The notes: generated by a model not told the origin, from the letters alone. Counted from the stretch's first letter, positions 43,196 through 52,372 are shown. The stretch is DNA of 64,000 bases from Mesorhizobium_B sp963522145 (GCA_963522145.1 CAUQXI010000016.1:1-64000), one strand, 5' to 3'. Numbers and translations: made by a program.

Positions 43196-45103
43196 ATGGC
43201 AATTGCCGAACCCGGCAGCGCGGCGAAGCCTGCGCATTCCCACGCCGCTTCCCATTCGACCTCAACCCTGCTGCTCGGCGCACTCGGGGTCGTCTTCGGA
43301 GACATTGGCACAAGCCCGATCTATGCGTTTCGCGAGGCGCTTCATGCAGCAGCGGACGGCGGAGTGGCCGCGCGCGAAGACGTGCTCGGCGTGCTGTCCC
43401 TGATCGTCTGGGCGCTGACCATCATCGTCACAATCAAATATGTCGTCTTCGTGCTGCGTGCCGACAACCAGGGCGAGGGCGGCACGCTGTCGCTGATGGC
43501 GCTGGCGCGGGCGAGCTATCCCAAGCGGGCCGGCGCGATCCTCGCCATTGGCCTATGCGGTGCCGCGCTTTTCTTTGGCGACGCTGTGATCACGCCCGCG
43601 ATCTCCGTGCTTTCCGCAGTGGAGGGATTGAAGGAGATCACGCCGGCCTTTGACCCGTTCGTGGAGCCGATCACGATTGTGATTCTGGCCCTTCTTTTCG
43701 CCGTGCAGCGCTTCGGCACCGCAAGCGTCGCACGTATCTTCGGACCCGTGATGGCCGTTTGGTTCCTCGTTCTCGGGGGCGCGGGGCTTTATCACATCAC
43801 GGACGATCCCAGCGTGCTCCTTGCGATCAATCCGGCGCATGCGGTGGGCTTTCTGGCCAGTCAGTCCGACATCGCCTTCATTACGATCGGTGCTGTGTTC
43901 CTGGCGGTTACCGGAGCCGAGGCGCTTTACGTGGATCTCGGCCATTTCGGGCGTCGGCCGATCGTGCTGGCATGGATCGCGATCGTGTTTCCCTGCCTTC
44001 TCCTCAACTATTTCGGCCAGGGCGCCTTCGTGCTTGCCCATGGCGGAACGCCGCGCAACCCCTTCTTCGAGATGATTCCCGAGTGGGGGCTTCTACCTGT
44101 TGTGCTTCTCGCCACGGCCGCCACGGTGATCGCCAGCCAGGCCGTGATCACCGGCGCTTATTCGCTGACCCGGCAGGCAGTGCAGCTCACTCTGCTGCCG
44201 CGCTTCGTGATCCAGCACACATCCGAAACGCAGTCCGGCCAGATCTACATGCCGCGCGTCAACCTGCTGCTTGCGCTCGGCGTGATGCTGCTTGTGGTGG
44301 GCTTCGGCGAATCCAGCTCGCTTGCCGCCGCCTACGGCATCTCGGTCACCGGCGAGATGCTCATGACCACGATCCTGCTCTTCGTGGTGATGCGCCATGG
44401 CTGGAAGTGGAGCCTGCTCGCAGCGGCCGCGCTCGCGATCATGTTCGGCATTCTCGACACCGGCTTCTTCCTGGCCAATGCCGTGAAGATCGCGGATGGC
44501 GGCTGGGTGTCGATCCTTGTTGCCGCCGGTATGGGCGTGATCATGTGGACCTGGGTGCGCGGCACCCGCTACCTGTTCGACAAGACGCGCAAGAGCGAAA
44601 TCCCTTTCGACGTGCTGGTGGAAAGCTTGTCGCGCAAGCCGCCGCATCTGGTTCAGGGGACGGCCGTCTTTTTGACCAGCGATCCGGCCAGTGCGCCAAC
44701 GGCGTTGATGCACAGCCTGAAGCATTACAAGGTCCTGCACGAGCAGAACGTGATCCTGTCGGTCATCACCGCGCAGGAACCGACGGTGCCCGACAGCGAG
44801 CGGGTGAAGATGGAGATGGTCAACAGCCTCTTCATGCGCGTGACGCTCCGCTTCGGCTATATGGAACAGCCGCACATCCCGCGCGCGCTCGCCATCTGCC
44901 GCAAGCAGGGCTGGAAGTTCGACATCATGACGACATCGTTCTTCCTGTCGCGCCGCTCGTTCAAGGCTTCTGCCAGTTCGGGCATGCCGATCTGGCAGGA
45001 TCGCCTCTTCATCGGTCTGGCGCGGACGGCAGCCGATGCGACGGAATATTTCCAGATCCCGACCGGCCGGGTGGTGGAGATCGGGACGCAGGTCGCGATC
45101 TGA
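43196..45103 (+). CDS. kup: Low-affinity potassium uptake protein Kup
   Basis: Proton-coupled K+ transporter with about twelve membrane helices and a cytosolic C-terminal domain, 635 residues. The family start LLLGALGVVFGDIGTSPIYAFREA is evident, followed by YVVFVLRADNQGEGGTLSLMAL and GDAVITPAISVLSAVEGL. The ATG at 43196 follows AAGGAA at 11 bases; a GTG at 43172 is in frame but less likely. The 175-base gap before it shows no clear promoter. Confidence 0.95.
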   Translation: MAIAEPGSAAKPAHSHAASHSTSTLLLGALGVVFGDIGTSPIYAFREALHAAADGGVAAREDVLGVLSLIVWALTIIVTIKYVVFVLRADNQGEGGTLSLMALARASYPKRAGAILAIGLCGAALFFGDAVITPAISVLSAVEGLKEITPAFDPFVEPITIVILALLFAVQRFGTASVARIFGPVMAVWFLVLGGAGLYHITDDPSVLLAINPAHAVGFLASQSDIAFITIGAVFLAVTGAEALYVDLGHFGRRPIVLAWIAIVFPCLLLNYFGQGAFVLAHGGTPRNPFFEMIPEWGLLPVVLLATAATVIASQAVITGAYSLTRQAVQLTLLPRFVIQHTSETQSGQIYMPRVNLLLALGVMLLVVGFGESSSLAAAYGISVTGEMLMTTILLFVVMRHGWKWSLLAAAALAIMFGILDTGFFLANAVKIADGGWVSILVAAGMGVIMWTWVRGTRYLFDKTRKSEIPFDVLVESLSRKPPHLVQGTAVFLTSDPASAPTALMHSLKHYKVLHEQNVILSVITAQEPTVPDSERVKMEMVNSLFMRVTLRFGYMEQPHIPRALAICRKQGWKFDIMTTSFFLSRRSFKASASSGMPIWQDRLFIGLARTAADATEYFQIPTGRVVEIGTQVAI

Positions 45104-45199
45104 CCGGAGCTATCCGGCTTTTCCTCCTCACACGCTACGCTTTGCCGCCTTGTTCCTGCCGTGCCACCTGCGCGAGGCTGTCGGCATGAGGACGGCAGA

Positions 45200-46492
45200 G
45201 TGAGCGGGAACTCGTATTCCGTTGCGGTGATCGGTGCGGGGCCGGCGGGCCTTGCCGCAGCGCTTGCGCTTGCGCGCGACGGACATCATGTGGAGGTGAT
45301 CGAGCGCTTCGAGCGGCCGGCACCGGTCGGCTCAGGCTTGATCCTTCAGCCGACAGGTCTGGCCGTGCTGCACAGCCTGGGTCTTCTGGACGACATCCTG
45401 AACCTCGGCGCGCGGATCAATCGCCTCTGCGGTGTCGATGCTCTAAGCGGCAGGACGGTGCTCGACGTGTCCTATGCTGCCGGCGGACACGATCGTTTCG
45501 GGCTCGCCGTCCACCGCGCCGCGCTGTTCAACACGCTCTTCCATGCTGTGCAGGCGGCCGGGATCGCTCTGCGCACGGGCATCACCGTGACGGGGGTGGA
45601 CGTATCCGTCGCGCAGGCCTCCGTTGTTTCCGAACCGGGCGCGATTAAAGGGCGTTATGATCTCGTGGTGGATGCGAGCGGGCGCGGTTCGCGGCTGCGC
45701 GCTTTCTGCCATCGTCCGGCGGAGCCGCGTTCTCTGCCTTATGGCGCGTTCTGGGCAACCTTGCCCTGGCATGGACATGGCTTCAACCCGCACGCCCTTC
45801 TTCAGCGCTACCAAGGTGCCAGCGTGATGATCGGCGTGCTGCCGATCGGACGCCCGACGCTCGACGCGTCTCCCATGGCGGCGTTTTTCTGGAGCCTGAA
45901 ACCGGAGGAAGCACACATCGTGCGAGCGCAGGGTCTCCCTGCCTGGAAGGCGCGCCTCTTGGCGCTGTGGCCTGAAACCGTGCCTTATCTCGATGCCATC
46001 CACGACTTTGATCAGCTGACACTTGCACGCTATGGACATCACACACTCGCGCCGCCAACGGGAGAGCGGATCGCCTTTATCGGCGACGCCGCACATTCGA
46101 CGAGCCCGCAGCTTGGCCAGGGTGCGAACATGGCATTGCTCGACGCCGCCGCCCTGGCAAGCGCATTGCGCGATGCGCCGAGTGTCACGACAGCGCTTGA
46201 CCTTTACGCAAAGCGGCGCCGGAGGCACGTGGCGCTGTTCCAAGCGATGTCACGGCTCTTCACACCCTTCTACCAGTCGGACAGCCGGGTGCTGCCATTC
46301 CTGCGCGACGGTCTCGTCGCCACCCTGGCGCGGCTCCCACCGGTCCAGCGGCTGCTTGCTGCCACGGTGACGGGCATCCTTCTTGATCCCCTTGCTGCAA
46401 TCCGCGTGCTCGAACCGGACTGGAAGGCTTGGCAAAGCCGGGAACATCCGCTTGCAACAGGCACCCAATCGTGGCAGAGGGTCGAACCGTAA
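45200..46492 (+). CDS. FAD-dependent monooxygenase (PHBH/UbiH-like)
   Basis: A 430-residue flavoprotein: dinucleotide-binding VAVIGAGPAGLAAALALARDG at the N-terminus, the DG-like YDLVVDASGRGSRLR in the middle and GERIAFIGDAAHSTSPQLGQ with GANMALLDAA binding FAD. It matches the p-hydroxybenzoate hydroxylase-like fold. The substrate is not recognisable. The GTG at 45200 is used because GAGGA lies 7-8 bases upstream and the family begins right there; the frame is open to 45161. It is followed by a TetR gene 18 bases away. Confidence 0.88.
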   Translation: MSGNSYSVAVIGAGPAGLAAALALARDGHHVEVIERFERPAPVGSGLILQPTGLAVLHSLGLLDDILNLGARINRLCGVDALSGRTVLDVSYAAGGHDRFGLAVHRAALFNTLFHAVQAAGIALRTGITVTGVDVSVAQASVVSEPGAIKGRYDLVVDASGRGSRLRAFCHRPAEPRSLPYGAFWATLPWHGHGFNPHALLQRYQGASVMIGVLPIGRPTLDASPMAAFFWSLKPEEAHIVRAQGLPAWKARLLALWPETVPYLDAIHDFDQLTLARYGHHTLAPPTGERIAFIGDAAHSTSPQLGQGANMALLDAAALASALRDAPSVTTALDLYAKRRRRHVALFQAMSRLFTPFYQSDSRVLPFLRDGLVATLARLPPVQRLLAATVTGILLDPLAAIRVLEPDWKAWQSREHPLATGTQSWQRVEP

Positions 46493-46504
46493 CGTACGGT
46501 ACGG
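46487..46504. promoter_or_regulatory. 18-bp near-palindrome (candidate TetR operator)
   Basis: CCGTAaCGTACGgTACGG is symmetric at 16 of 18 positions. It covers the monooxygenase stop codon and ends six bases before the TetR start codon. Size and place fit a TetR-family operator for autoregulation or for control of tetR-ilvC. Confidence 0.5.
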
Positions 46505-46510
46505 CCTCCA

Positions 46511-47173
46511 TTGCTCGCGCACTCACCTCTCGACGAGAGTTTCAGTCCCCGCCAGGAAGAGGTTCTGGAAGCTGCTCTGCGCCTGATGGTGGATGCCGGG
46601 GATCGGCTCACCATGGCGGCGGTGGCGCAGGCGGCGAACTGTTCCAAGGAAACGCTCTACAAGTGGTTCGGCACGCGCGCCGGCCTGTTGGACGCCATCG
46701 TGCGCTGGCAGGCCTCGAAGGTGCGGGTGGAAAGCTGGGGCGGGTCGGAGATCGACCTTGCGGCTTTGACAGCAAGCCTTCAGCGTTTCGCGGCGGACTG
46801 GCTGGGCGTCGTTTCGAGCGAAACATCGCTGGTGCTCAATCGGCTCGCGATTTCCCGGGCTGCTGGAAAAGGCGAGACGCTCGGCGGGATCGTGCTGTCC
46901 AACGGACGATTCGCGCTTGCTGCCCGGCTCAAGCCCGTGCTGAAGGCCGCGCGCTCCGCCGGGTTGATCGAATTCGACGACGCGGAGGAGACGTTCCGCA
47001 CCTTTTTCGGCCTCGTCGCCCGCGACGTTCAGATCAGGCTCCTGCTCGGCGACCGGCTTTTGCTGGACGAGCAGCGGATTGCCGCCGACGCGGCGCGCGC
47101 CACCACCCAGTTCCTCGCGCTTTATCGCGCGCCGGAAGAAACCCCAGAACGAAACGCACTACAGGAGGGATGA
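46511..47173 (+). CDS. TetR/AcrR family transcriptional regulator
   Basis: A 220-residue regulator with an N-terminal helix-turn-helix: EEVLEAALRLMVDAGDRLTM, then AAVAQAANCSKETLYKWFGTRAGLLDAIV. The C-terminal ligand domain has NRLAISRAAGKGETLG and TFFGLVARDVQIRLLLGD, an AcrR-type C-terminal pattern. The start is a TTG (46511), as no ATG precedes the DNA-binding helix; the true start could be slightly different. The stop lies four bases before ilvC, so the two are likely coexpressed. Confidence 0.85.
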   Translation: MLAHSPLDESFSPRQEEVLEAALRLMVDAGDRLTMAAVAQAANCSKETLYKWFGTRAGLLDAIVRWQASKVRVESWGGSEIDLAALTASLQRFAADWLGVVSSETSLVLNRLAISRAAGKGETLGGIVLSNGRFALAARLKPVLKAARSAGLIEFDDAEETFRTFFGLVARDVQIRLLLGDRLLLDEQRIAADAARATTQFLALYRAPEETPERNALQEG

Positions 47174-47177
47174 ACCC

Positions 47178-48197
47178 ATGCGCGTTTATTATGACCGGGA
47201 TGCCGATCTCAATCTGATCAAGAACAAGAAGGTCGCCATCATCGGCTATGGCAGCCAGGGCAGGGCGCACGCACTCAACCTGAAGGATTCCGGCGCGGCC
47301 GAGATAGCGATCGGCCTCAAGGCCGGCTCGCAAACCGCGAGCAAGGTCGAGGCGGACGGGCTGAAGGTCATGAGCGTGGCGGAAGCCGCGAAGTGGGCTG
47401 ACCTCATGATGATGGCAACGCCCGACGAGCTGCAGGCCGACATCTATAAGAACGAGATCGCGCCGAACATCCGCGACGGAGCGGCGATCGCCTTCGCCCA
47501 CGGCCTCAATGTGCATTTCGGCCTGATCGAGCCGAAATCCTCCGTCGACGTGCTGATGATCGCGCCGAAGGGCCCCGGCCACACCGTGCGCGGCGAATAT
47601 CAGAAAGGCGGCGGCGTTCCCTGCCTCGTGGCCGTTCACCAGGACGCCAGCGGCAACGCGCTCGACCTCGCTCTGTCTTATGCCTGCGGCGTGGGCGGCG
47701 GACGCTCGGGCATCATCGAGACCAACTTCAAGGAAGAATGCGAGACGGACCTGTTCGGCGAGCAGGTGGTGCTGTGCGGCGGGTTGGTCGAACTCATCCG
47801 CGCCGGCTTCGAGACGCTGGTGGAAGCGGGCTACGCTCCGGAGATGGCGTATTTCGAGTGCCTTCATGAGGTAAAGCTGATCGTTGACCTGATCTATGAA
47901 GGCGGCATCGCCAACATGAACTACTCGATCTCCAACACCGCCGAGTGGGGCGAGTATGTGTCAGGCCCGCGGATCATCACCGCCGACACCAAGGCCGAGA
48001 TGAAGCGTGTTCTGAACGACATCCAGACCGGCCGCTTCACCTCGGAATGGATGCAGGAATACCGCTCCGGCATGTCGCGTTTCAAAGGCATTCGCCGCAT
48101 GAACGACAGTCATCAGATCGAGCAGGTGGGCGAAAAGCTGCGCGGCATGATGCCCTGGATCTCCAAGAACAAGCTGGTCGACAAGGCGAAGAACTAA
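47178..48197 (+). CDS. ilvC: Ketol-acid reductoisomerase
   Basis: Class I KARI of 339 residues, second step of branched-chain amino-acid synthesis. It starts MRVYYDRDADLNLIKNKKVAI with NADPH-binding IIGYGSQGRAHALNLKDSG. VLMIAPKGPGHTVRGEY and ETDLFGEQVVLCGGLVELI are conserved, and the Mg ligands are in the last two (D and E residues). GGAGG lies 9 bases before the ATG at 47178. A strong terminator follows. The partner ilvBH genes lie 6 kb upstream. Confidence 0.97.
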   Translation: MRVYYDRDADLNLIKNKKVAIIGYGSQGRAHALNLKDSGAAEIAIGLKAGSQTASKVEADGLKVMSVAEAAKWADLMMMATPDELQADIYKNEIAPNIRDGAAIAFAHGLNVHFGLIEPKSSVDVLMIAPKGPGHTVRGEYQKGGGVPCLVAVHQDASGNALDLALSYACGVGGGRSGIIETNFKEECETDLFGEQVVLCGGLVELIRAGFETLVEAGYAPEMAYFECLHEVKLIVDLIYEGGIANMNYSISNTAEWGEYVSGPRIITADTKAEMKRVLNDIQTGRFTSEWMQEYRSGMSRFKGIRRMNDSHQIEQVGEKLRGMMPWISKNKLVDKAKN

Positions 48198-48220
48198 AAT
48201 CGCGCCTGAGCCAGAAACAG

Positions 48221-48251
48221 AAAAGGCCCGGGAATTTCTCCCGGGCCTTTT
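48221..48251 (+). terminator. Rho-independent terminator after ilvC
   Basis: AAAAGGCCCGGGA (48221-48233) and TCCCGGGCCTTTT (48239-48251) form a perfect 13-bp stem with a 5-base loop and a T-run. It also serves the convergent BA14K gene, whose stop is 23 bases beyond. Confidence 0.9.
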
Positions 48252-48273
48252 CGTTGGTGCCTGACTAAGCGGC

Positions 48274-48759
48274 TCAGCTATAGGGCGAGTAGCACTGCTG
48301 ACGCGGGCCGCCATAAGGCTGGAACGAGTTGTCGTAGGCGCGGTAAGACCGGTAGCGGTTGTAGCACCACTCGACATGGCCGCGGCTCAGGCCGTAGTCG
48401 CGATAGACCGGCCGCGGTCGCGCGTATCGATAGTCCGGCTCGTAGTACGGCCGTGCAGCGAGGGCACCAAGGACTCCGATGCCGACGCCCAGCCCCAGCG
48501 CGGCACCCGCACGATCACGATAGTGATGGCGACGATAATGACGGCCATAGTTGTGGCGACCATAGTAATTGCCGCGATGCTTCCAGCCCTTGTAATCAAT
48601 ATTCACGATGCTCTCGGAGGCGGCGGGAACACTTGGCTGCGCGATCGGAGCGATAGGAGCAGCGGCCGCGGGCGTAACCAGAGCCGGTACCGCCGTTGCG
48701 ACGGAAAGCCCGAGGGCCAGCGCGGCACGTCGGGCAGAGGCGAAAATACTCGGTTTCAT
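48274..48759 (-). CDS. BA14K family secreted protein
   Basis: A 161-residue secreted protein: a signal peptide ending near TPAAAA, then Tyr/His/Arg-rich repeats (RHNYGRHYRRHHYRDR). A short hydrophobic stretch is followed by the BA14K domain at the C-terminus (HVEWCYNRYRSYRAYDNSF, QPYGGPRQQCYSPY). The Brucella 14-kDa antigen BA14K is immunoreactive and lectin-like. Two conserved cysteines in the domain probably form a disulfide. GGAG lies 8 bases before the ATG at 48759. An exact EcfG promoter is upstream. Confidence 0.9.
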   Translation of the reverse strand: MKPSIFASARRAALALGLSVATAVPALVTPAAAAPIAPIAQPSVPAASESIVNIDYKGWKHRGNYYGRHNYGRHYRRHHYRDRAGAALGLGVGIGVLGALAARPYYEPDYRYARPRPVYRDYGLSRGHVEWCYNRYRSYRAYDNSFQPYGGPRQQCYSPYS

Positions 48760-48837
48760 GTCTTGATCTCCGTAAAGGCGAAACCCGCTCCGGCAGCGGG
48801 CGGGTTCGGATGATGCATTCGTGACCCTTCGGCCATG

Positions 48838-48862
48838 AACGGGGCGTGAACGGATTCGTTCC
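48838..48862 (-). promoter_or_regulatory. EcfG promoter for the BA14K gene
   Basis: Minus-strand GGAAC (48862-48858), 16 bases, CGTT (48841-48838): an exact match to the general stress response promoter, about 79 bases before the start codon. Confidence 0.78.
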
Positions 48863-48934
48863 CGCCCGAGACCTGCCCGCAGCGGTGCCATTGTCCTTGC
48901 CAAAGCCTTGCCTGCCAAGGCAAAGCTTGCGGCG

Positions 48935-50056
48935 ATGTCCTTCCGCCTTGCCACCTTCAACGTCGAAAACCTTCTGCGGCGCTTCGACTTCTCGGGCTAT
49001 CGCAATCGCCTCAACGCCGATCGCGTCCTTTCGCTCTATGCCGTTGAAAATGAGACGCAGTATCAAGCCCTTGAACAGGCACGCGCGATTGCGGAAACCG
49101 ACGATACGAGGCAGCTCACCGCGCTCGCGATCGCTGCCACACGCGCCGACATCATCTGCCTTCAGGAAGTCGATGACCTTGACGGGCTGAACGCCTTTGA
49201 ACGCGGTTACCTGTTCAAGATGATAGGGGAGGGCTACCGACACAAGTTCGTGAGCCAGGGCAATGACATCCGCGGCATCGATGTCGGGCTCATGCTGCGC
49301 GACCAGACCGCTGGCGGGGAGACTATGGAAGTCTCCGGCATCAAGAGCCACGCCCATCTGACTTTTGGCGATCTTGGCCTCGTGACTCAGGAGCTGCTTG
49401 ACCGCGGGCACGAAGCTGACGAGCGGATCTTCCGGCGTGACTGCCTCGAGGTCGAACTGCGGATCGGCGGCAGGCCGCTCACTCTCTTCATCGTGCATCT
49501 GAAATCGATGACCGGCGGACGTGGCCCGACTCCAGGACGGGAAGCGTCCATGCCGCTTCGGGAGGCGGAAGCCCGCGCGGTGCGGCGGATCGTGCAGGAT
49601 CGGTTCGGTGACGATGTTCGCCGGGCTGCCTGGGCGATCTGCGGAGACTTCAACGATTACCGCGAGCGCGTCATGGTCGGCGGCGACGAGGATCGCGGCT
49701 GGACCTTCACCCCGGTCGGCGAGGAGCGCTCGGCGCTCGACATTCTCCTTGCCGATGCCTTCGCGGTCGACCCGATGGAGCAGCGGCCGGCGCTCGACCG
49801 ATGGACGCTCTTCCATACACGGGGGCCACGGGATCGGCATCTCTGCCAACTCGACTATCTGCTGCTTTCTCCGGCTCTGGCGGCGGCGAACCCGCATTCC
49901 GTGCCAGACGTCATTCGTCGCGGGCAGCCTTGGCGTACCGTGTTCCCGCCAGGTCAGGCAGTGGAGCGGTTTCCCCGCACCGGCTGGGACCGGCCAAAAG
50001 CATCCGATCATTGTCCGGTTGCCATCACGCTGGATCTGCCGGGAGAGGGCGTATGA
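48935..50056 (+). CDS. Endonuclease/exonuclease/phosphatase family protein
   Basis: A 373-residue enzyme of the EEP fold: LATFNVENLLRRF at the start, the Mg-binding Glu in IICLQEVDDL, catalytic GDFNDYRE near residue 238 and SDHCPVAITLD at the end. HLCQLDYLLLS is also present. It may act on nucleic acid or on phosphate esters; the substrate cannot be deduced. The ATG at 48935 begins MSFRLATF. The stop overlaps the NUDIX start by four bases, so the pair is translationally coupled. Confidence 0.88.
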   Translation: MSFRLATFNVENLLRRFDFSGYRNRLNADRVLSLYAVENETQYQALEQARAIAETDDTRQLTALAIAATRADIICLQEVDDLDGLNAFERGYLFKMIGEGYRHKFVSQGNDIRGIDVGLMLRDQTAGGETMEVSGIKSHAHLTFGDLGLVTQELLDRGHEADERIFRRDCLEVELRIGGRPLTLFIVHLKSMTGGRGPTPGREASMPLREAEARAVRRIVQDRFGDDVRRAAWAICGDFNDYRERVMVGGDEDRGWTFTPVGEERSALDILLADAFAVDPMEQRPALDRWTLFHTRGPRDRHLCQLDYLLLSPALAAANPHSVPDVIRRGQPWRTVFPPGQAVERFPRTGWDRPKASDHCPVAITLDLPGEGV

Positions 50057-50784
50057 GCTTCACTATTCCCCGCCGGCGGGTTCTGCCGGTGGAGCGGATC
50101 GATGTCCGGCTGGAGGACGGCCCGCATCCGTTCGAGCGCGGTCGCGCTGACGCCATCGCCGCAAACTGGACGCGCGAGAAGAAGGAGAAGCCCGCGCTGT
50201 TTGACGGCCAACTGGTTCTCCTGTCCACACTCGACTACCGCGACGGGCTGCTCTCGGGCCGTTGCCACATGGTGCGCTATTCGACGTTCCTGCTTTGGCG
50301 GCGCATGCGCCCGACCCCCGATGCCGAGCATTGCTTTGCACACGCCATGCCGGTGACGAGCGATGGCGCGCTGCTCGCGATCCGCATGGCAGCGCATACG
50401 GTGAATGCGGGCCGCGTCTACTTCGCGGCGGGATCCTTCGAGCCGATCGACTTCCGTGATCGGGTTGTCGATGCGCCATTCAACATGGCGCGCGAGTTGC
50501 GCGAGGAGACCGGGCTCGACATCAGCGGCCTCGCCGTCGATCCGACCTATCACTGCTACAGCGACGAAAACGGCACGGCGATCTTTCGCCGCTGCTATCT
50601 GCCCGAAACGGCGGACATCATCGAAGGACGCGTGGAAGCGTTCGTGGCCTCAGACCCGGAGCCGGAGATCGCCGCGCCCGTCCTGATCCGGAACAGAGGC
50701 GACCGGCCGGAGGGCTTGATGCCCCACATGCCGCCATTGATCGCGTGGCACTTCGCGACACCGGAAGGGTCGCAGCGCGATTAG
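50053..50784 (+). CDS. NUDIX hydrolase
   Basis: A 243-residue hydrolase whose box reads GSFEPIDF...ARELREETGLDI, keeping the catalytic REL-REETGL part. The first half is interrupted by an insertion, so it belongs to an atypical subgroup similar to eukaryotic/rhizobial NUDIX proteins acting on nucleoside diphosphate derivatives. It is coupled to the EEP-family gene before it (ATGA overlap), which suggests they act on related phosphate substrates; this is inference. Confidence 0.85.
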   Translation: MSFTIPRRRVLPVERIDVRLEDGPHPFERGRADAIAANWTREKKEKPALFDGQLVLLSTLDYRDGLLSGRCHMVRYSTFLLWRRMRPTPDAEHCFAHAMPVTSDGALLAIRMAAHTVNAGRVYFAAGSFEPIDFRDRVVDAPFNMARELREETGLDISGLAVDPTYHCYSDENGTAIFRRCYLPETADIIEGRVEAFVASDPEPEIAAPVLIRNRGDRPEGLMPHMPPLIAWHFATPEGSQRD

Positions 50785-50869
50785 TGCTGCCTTGAGTTGG
50801 CGCGGGGCTGGACAGCCCGCGGGCGTGTGGCTATATCCGCGCCCGACGCTGCCTTCGGGCAATGTCCGT

Positions 50870-50945
<76 letters not shown>

Positions 50946-51102
50946 TCGGCTTCCCCTGCTTATCTTCTGCATCGTCTCGACGGCGTATCGCGCTTCGGTA
51001 TTTTCCTTCTTCTTCGAAGGGCTCAGGACGGGTTGCTGGCGAATGCCGGATCGGCTACCGCCGCTTGCGTCAACGCCATGTAACTCGCTGAAGGGCTGCC
51101 TC

Positions 51103-51345
51103 TTGAAACGTCTCCTCCCGATACTCGTCACGATCGTTGTCGCAATCGTCGTCACGTTTGGCTGGAAGTGGTACGCCTATGTCACGAACACGGAGTCGCC
51201 GTATGACGAGGTCGGTATCGAGGTGAATTCCCGTCTGCCGGGGCCGCTCAACAAATGGGGCTGTGATCGGCTGCATGAAACGTTTCCAGGCGCGGTTCCT
51301 CCCTATGGATGCCAGGCGTTCGACGGGAGCGGCGGCTGGCGTTGA
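51103..51345 (+). CDS. Small membrane-anchored protein of unknown function
   Basis: An 80-residue frame: one N-terminal membrane helix (LLPILVTIVVAIVVTFGW), then YVTNTESPYDEVGIEVNSRLP, PLNKWGCDRLHETFP and PPYGCQAF with two cysteines that could pair in the periplasm. The start is a TTG at 51103 with AAGGG 8 bases before. I recognise the pattern only as a small conserved hypothetical of Rhizobiales, not by function. Confidence 0.6.
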   Translation: MKRLLPILVTIVVAIVVTFGWKWYAYVTNTESPYDEVGIEVNSRLPGPLNKWGCDRLHETFPGAVPPYGCQAFDGSGGWR

Positions 51346-51473
51346 GCTTGGGATGGTGTCCGCGCATCTGTGAAGGCGCGATCGGACGTCAGCGGTGCGC
51401 AGACCTGACGTGATGTTCCTTCCAGTCCGTATGCTTGCCGTTTACGCTCCGTCACAGAAGCGCACCTCGTCTC

Positions 51474-51499
51474 GGAACGATCCTCCCGCATCTTGAGTT
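51474..51499 (+). promoter_or_regulatory. EcfG-like promoter for the SDR gene
   Basis: GGAAC (51474-51478), 17 bases, AGTT (51496-51499): close to the GGAAC-N16/17-CGTT consensus with one mismatch, 33 bases before the SDR start. The matching gene class (stress SDR) supports it. Confidence 0.5.
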
Positions 51500-51532
51500 T
51501 TGCCCGCAGGATTTTACCGACGGAGCAGCATC

Positions 51533-52372
51533 ATGTCCCAGCCCGAGCAGCAGCAGAACCCGCCCGGCACCACGAGCGAGATGAGGCCCAAGCCGGATCA
51601 CGGCGAGACGAGCTACAAGGGCTCGAACAAGCTCGAAGGCAAGGTGGCGGTGATCACCGGCGGAGACAGCGGCATCGGACGCGCCGTTGCGATTGCGTTT
51701 GCCCGCGAGGGTGCGGACCTCCTGATCAGCTATCTCGAAGAACACGAAGACGCGCAGGATACGGCGAAGCTCGTGGAAGAGGCCGGCCGGCGATGCGTGC
51801 TGATGCCCGGCGAGCTTTCCGACCCTGAGCATTGCCGCGCCATTGTCAGGCGTGCAGTGGACGAGTTCGGGCGGATCGATGTGCTTGTCAATAATGCGGC
51901 CTATCAGATGAGCCACGAGCAGATCGAGGATATTCCCGACGAAGAGTGGGACTACACTTTCGCGGTCAACATTTCCGCGATGTTCCACATCTGCAAGGCG
52001 GCAGTGCCGCATATGAAGAAGGGCGGCTCGATCATCAATACGAGCTCGGTGAACTCCGACAAGCCGCGGCCTACGCTGCTGGCCTATGCGACGACGAAGG
52101 GTGCGATCGCGAACTTTTCGGCCGGCCTCGCGCAGATGCTCGGCGAGCGCGGCATCCGCGTGAACTCTGTCGCGCCCGGTCCGATCTGGACGCCGCTGAT
52201 CCCTTCCACCATGCCGGCGGAGGAGGTGGCGTCCTTCGGCGACAACGCGCCGCTCGGCCGTCCCGGCCAGCCGGCAGAGCTCGCCGGCATCTATGTGCTG
52301 CTCGCGTCGGGCGAGGGCAGCTATATGAGTGGCGGACGCTACGCGGTGACCGGCGGAACGCCGATCCTCTAG
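51533..52372 (+). CDS. SDR family oxidoreductase (stress-type, YghA-like)
   Basis: A 279-residue short-chain dehydrogenase: a 45-residue hydrophilic head (MSQPEQQQNPPGTTSEMRPK), then the nucleotide-binding TGGDSGIGRAVAIAFAREGA, VLVNNAAYQMSHEQ, and the catalytic Ser-Tyr-Lys in NTSSVNSDKPRPTLLAYATTKG. The Gln/Pro-rich N-terminal head is typical of the general stress SDRs related to YghA and Bacillus YhdF. The substrate is unknown. The ATG at 51533 follows CGGAG. Confidence 0.9.
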   Translation: MSQPEQQQNPPGTTSEMRPKPDHGETSYKGSNKLEGKVAVITGGDSGIGRAVAIAFAREGADLLISYLEEHEDAQDTAKLVEEAGRRCVLMPGELSDPEHCRAIVRRAVDEFGRIDVLVNNAAYQMSHEQIEDIPDEEWDYTFAVNISAMFHICKAAVPHMKKGGSIINTSSVNSDKPRPTLLAYATTKGAIANFSAGLAQMLGERGIRVNSVAPGPIWTPLIPSTMPAEEVASFGDNAPLGRPGQPAELAGIYVLLASGEGSYMSGGRYAVTGGTPIL

